Source: Manihot esculenta (Eukaryota; Streptophyta; Magnoliopsida; Malpighiales; Euphorbiaceae). From it: a stretch of DNA of 64,000 nucleotides. The translations under genes and the position numbers were made by a program. The stretch spans positions 11,086,817-11,150,816 of the forward strand of contig NC_035170.2 of assembly GCF_001659605.2 (NCBI RefSeq), given 5' to 3'. Below are positions 60,473-64,000 of this stretch, piece after piece. Within the stretch, counting starts at the first letter, position 1. Each line of letters opens with the position of its first letter. The notes under the pieces were generated by a model, which ran no database searches, was not told the origin of the DNA, and was given only the letters and a program-made list of their open reading frames with translations.

Positions 60473-61209
60473 CCTCTCACTCTCTCTTCATTCTTGCCTA
60501 TATATAGAGAAAAGTAGGATGCTCCCATCACTTTCTATTTGATAAACACAATTAGAATCGCAACACGTGTTTGCTAATAGTAATTTATATATACATTTAA
60601 AAATAAATATTAAATTGTTTCGATTTTTATAAACAACTGAAATTAAAATTTAATTTAAATGAAAATTTGATTTGATACGGTTTAATTTTTAAACTCTATT
60701 TTTAAAATATATAAAATTTATATGTAAAAAATATTTTTTTAATAAAATAATTTATTTATTATTTAATTTTAATTTTAAAATAAAAATATATTAATAATAT
60801 AAAAAATTATTTTTCTTAAATAATTTAAATTAAAAAAATATTTTTCATACCAAATTCGATTTAATAGGCATGCGCATCCCTACTATCCATCCAAATTAAA
60901 TTAAGATTACTTCGCCCAAAATTACTTGAAAGAAATTATAGCAATCGGAAATAGGGAAGTATTTGATCACTTCGGTTAAAAATTAAATTAAATTAAATTA
61001 ATTAAAAATTAAAATTTTAATATTTATAAAAGTTAAATTAAATTAATTTTATACAAAAATTAAAACAAATTAAATCTATTTAATTCAATTCAATTCGATT
61101 AATTAAATTTTTAATAAATTTTTTATTTTTTATATTTTATTTTTAATATTTTAAAATTTAATTAAAATATTTTAATTTTAATTATAGTTTAATTTTTATA
61201 TATTATTAA
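60473..61209 (-). promoter_or_regulatory. Promoter region of the SABATH gene (right copy)
   Basis: TATATATA at 60499-60506 and palindromic G-box AACACGTGTT (core 60564-60569), same spacing as in the left copy. It runs for about 740 bp to the copia-B LTR, whose 3' end now lies directly upstream and points toward the gene, so read-through from that LTR is possible. Confidence 0.6.
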
Positions 61210-61214
61210 AAATA

Positions 61215-61439
61215 TGTACAAGAGAGAGTGAAAAGAACTTTGAACTCTTATTTCAGAAAGAAAATGACGTTACAATCCAGGTCTAGAAGCATCCTGCTTC
61301 CTTATATAGCAGATAAGTACATGTGCACATCTTGTGCCAATCACAGCCCTATTACAATGGAAAGAACATAAAAGAAAACGACACAGTTTCAAACATATGT
61401 ATACACACTCAATAACTAAAAACTGTGCAGTTTTCAACA
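61215..61439 (-). repeat. 3' LTR of copia-B
   Basis: 225 bp, TGTTGAAAACTG to CTCTTGTACA on the minus strand, preceded by the purine tract GAGGAGGGGG and followed by TATTT (61214-61210), the other half of the target duplication seen at 47755-47759. Confidence 0.92.
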
Positions 61440-64000
61440 CCCCCTCCTCAAGTTGAAGCTGGTAAAGGCAGTAAATTCAACTTGCCAGTAAGACTGTCAT
61501 GGCGAGATACAGGCAATGCCTTTGTAAAGATGTCTGCCAATTGTTCTTGAGTGGGGAGATGACTAGGTAGAATAAAGCCTTGTTGGAGTTGGTCCCGGAC
61601 AAGATGACAATCTATTTCAATATGCTTCGTGCGCTCATGAAATACTGGGTTAGCTGCAATGTGCATTGCTGCCTTGCTGTCACAATGCAGTGGAATGGGC
61701 AACTGGATGGCAACCTGCAAATCCTGCAAAACATAGCTAATCCAAAGCAACTCACAGACAGTGTTAGCCATTGCACGATATTCAGTCTCAGCTGAAGACT
61801 TAGAAACAATGGTTTGTTTCTTCGTCTTTCAAGATATGAGGCAAGGACCCAAGTATATGCAATATCCAAATAAAGACTTCCTTGAATAAGTACAGGCAGC
61901 CCAATCAGAGTCACAATAGGCATTCAAGCATAAATCATTGCTCACAGGGTAATGAAGCCCCTGATAAAGGGTGCCCTTGAGGTAATGAAGCACATGTAGA
62001 GCAGCCTCCCAATGAGGCTTTCGGGGCATGCTCATAAATTGACTTAAATGTTGCACGGCATAGCATATATCAGGCCTTGTAAGATTAATATAAAGAAGCC
62101 TCCCAAGGAGCCTTCGGTACATGTCAGGCTCATCAAGAATTTCTCCTGAATCAGGCGTTAAATGTAACCCTTGAGGTAAAGGACAAGAGACTGGTTTACA
62201 GTAAAACATCCTAGCATCCTTTAACACATCCGAAATGTACTTAGTTTGGCTGAGAATAGTTGCTTGAGAAGATCTAGCAATCTCCAACCCCAAAAAGTAC
62301 TTCATAGGTCCCAAATCTTTGATAGTGAATTTTGAGTCTAATGCAAGCTTGCATTTATTTATAGCATCAATAGAGTTTCCAGTCAAAATGACATCATCAA
62401 CATACATAAGTAGAATCAGAATCAAATTGCCAGTGTGTTATGTAAAGAGGCAGTGGTCATGAGGAGATTGAACAAAGCCTAAATTTTTGAGAAAATTAGT
62501 AAACTCAATGTTCCATTGCCTGGAGGCTTGTTTAAGCCCATATAAGGATCTTTTGAGCAAGCAAACCTGCCCTGGTTGGGCTTTGTGATAGCCCTGAGGT
62601 GGTGTCATGTACACCTCTTCATTTAGATACCCATGAAGGAAGGCATTATTAATATCCAATTGAAATATTGGCCACTGTTTAGAGGTGGCCATAACAATTA
62701 GAATTCTCACTGTGGTAAGTTTTGCCACAGGTGAAAACCTATCTTTATAGTCCAGCCCTTCTATTTGATTGTAGCCTTTGGCTACCAATCGGGCTTTATA
62801 TCTTTCTACGTCTCCATTGAGTTTAAATTTAACTTTGTAAACCCATTTGCATCCTATTGCCCTTTTATTCTTAGGCAAAGTGGTGAGTACCCAAGTATTA
62901 TTGGTTTCCAAGGCCTGAAGCTCTTGCTTCATAGCCTCAATCCAATGGGTATCTTTGGATGCTTGAGAATATGTGCAAGGTTCAAAAACCTTATTGACAT
63001 TGCAAATATAAGACTTATATGAAGGATGAAAGGACATAGAAGATGTGTACAAAGAATTTACATAGTCCTGCATCCAAACAGGAGTCTGTCTGTGTCTTTG
63101 AGTCCTTCTAACAGGGGGACTTTTCTGAAGGTCATCATTGATATGACCAGATCTATAAGGAATAGGATTTGGAGAATCACATTCAATCACAGGTATAGGA
63201 ACCACAGAATCCTCTATTTCACTTGACCCTTGGAATGGAAAGGTATTTTCATGGAAAATTACATCCCTACTGATAAAAAAGGATTTATCAGCAATGTTAT
63301 ACAATTTATACGCTTTATGAGTACTGGCATACCCCATCATTATGGCTTTAATTGCTCTCTCTTGAAATTTATCTTTATGTGTACCCACAGTAGTTGCATA
63401 GCACAAGCAACCAAATTTTCTCAAGTGAGAATAGTTAGGTAAAGTGCCATATAGTCTTTCATAAGAGGTCCAATTAAAATCCTCCATAGGCATTCTGTTA
63501 ATTAAGTAGGTGGCAATTAAGATGCATTCTGCCCAGAATTGGGTAGGGACTTGGGATTGCATTTTCAAGGCTCTAGCAGTGTCAAGTATGTGTCTGTATT
63601 TTCTTTCACAACTCCATTCTGCTGGGGGGTGTATGGGCAGAATTTCTGGTGTATAATTCCCTTACTAGCAAGAAGAGAGTTATAAGCATGACTTAAAAAT
63701 TCCCTCCCATTATCAGTTCTAATGATCTTAATGGTGGTGTTGAATTGATTCTCTACCATATGAATAAATTATTCAATAAGACCAAAAGTTTGGCCTTTTA
63801 AGTGCATCATAAAGGTCCATACGGCCCTACTGTAATCATCGACAATGGTGAGGAACCAGTGATTGAGGTGATCTTATAAGGGCCCCATATATCAATATGG
63901 ATCAATTCAAAAGGTCTTGAAGCTAGAGTATGACTTCTAGGGAAGGGTAATCTAGCTTGCTTAGCAAGAGGGCAGATGGGGCAGCAAGTCATAGCATTAT
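61440..64000 (-). pseudogene. Copia-B pol (minus), broken, continues beyond the window
   Basis: Minus-strand blocks: pre-integrase zinc finger CCPICPLAKQARLPF (63992-63900), integrase (63850-63400; RTDNGREF, CPYTPQQNGVV, QFWAECILIATYLINRMP), RT (62950-62000; WVYKVKFKLNGDVERYKAR, FQLDINNAFLHG, SLYGLKQASRQWN, MYVDDVILTGNS) and RNase H to SADIFTKALP-like text (61771-61448). Lesions: frame changes near 63600 and 63800, a 1-bp shift near 62430 and TGG to TGA near 61828. gag should follow to the right of the window. Confidence 0.92.

Overview
Plant nuclear DNA, almost certainly from a eudicot. It is dominated by LTR retrotransposons, and its only recognisable host gene is a four-exon SABATH-type methyltransferase. 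I cannot name the species: the repeats fit many woody eudicots (Euphorbiaceae would be a guess). No rRNA, tRNA, CRISPR or bacterial-type feature was seen.

Region 1 (1-26.7 kb) is a nested stack of one Ty3/gypsy chromovirus family (Tekay/Del-like: single gag-pol frame, C-terminal chromodomain-like tail, long LTRs that start TGTAATACCCGGC and end GGGTCGTTACA). Element 1 (+) is cut by the left edge (gag-pol to 3999, 3' LTR 4098-6421). Element 2 (+, 6483-14897) is complete end to end but has two nonsense codons and a shortened 3' LTR. Element 3 (-, 14898-26724) has a full 5' LTR; its truncated 3' LTR is split by a solo LTR (16681-18998) with an ATTTC target duplication. Element 3 is itself inserted in the RT of a much older Tat-like gypsy relic (26.7-29.15 kb, -).

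Region 2 (29.5-36.5 kb) is AT-rich and gene-free. It holds a minisatellite, a 1.6-2 kb duplicated segment, a CACTA-like deletion derivative in the spacer between the copies, and a SINE-like insertion with a 10-bp target duplication.

Region 3 (36.5-64 kb) is the most interesting part. The methyltransferase gene lies on the minus strand (exons 60472-60359, 52960-52531, 49615-49361, 49041-48676). Its exon 2 carries a 25-bp tandem duplication that shifts the frame, so it is probably a pseudogene. A second copy of its promoter and exon 1 lies on the plus strand at 38.5-39.9 kb, followed by the same intron and the same copia insertion in matching orientation. Target duplications and one empty site allow an order of events: copia-C entered intron 1; a block of about 8 kb (upstream DNA, promoter, exon 1, part of intron 1) was duplicated in tandem; copia-B inserted upstream of the second copy; and an inversion with one break inside copia-B gag (near 48.29 kb) flipped the second copy. 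A gypsy deletion derivative (42150-44771) entered the left copia-C after the duplication. The present layout is a pair of imperfect inverted arms about 8.5 kb apart, with convergent promoters. An assembly misjoin at 48.29 kb would look the same and must be excluded first.

Apart from the SABATH gene, every coding stretch I could identify belongs to a broken retrotransposon.
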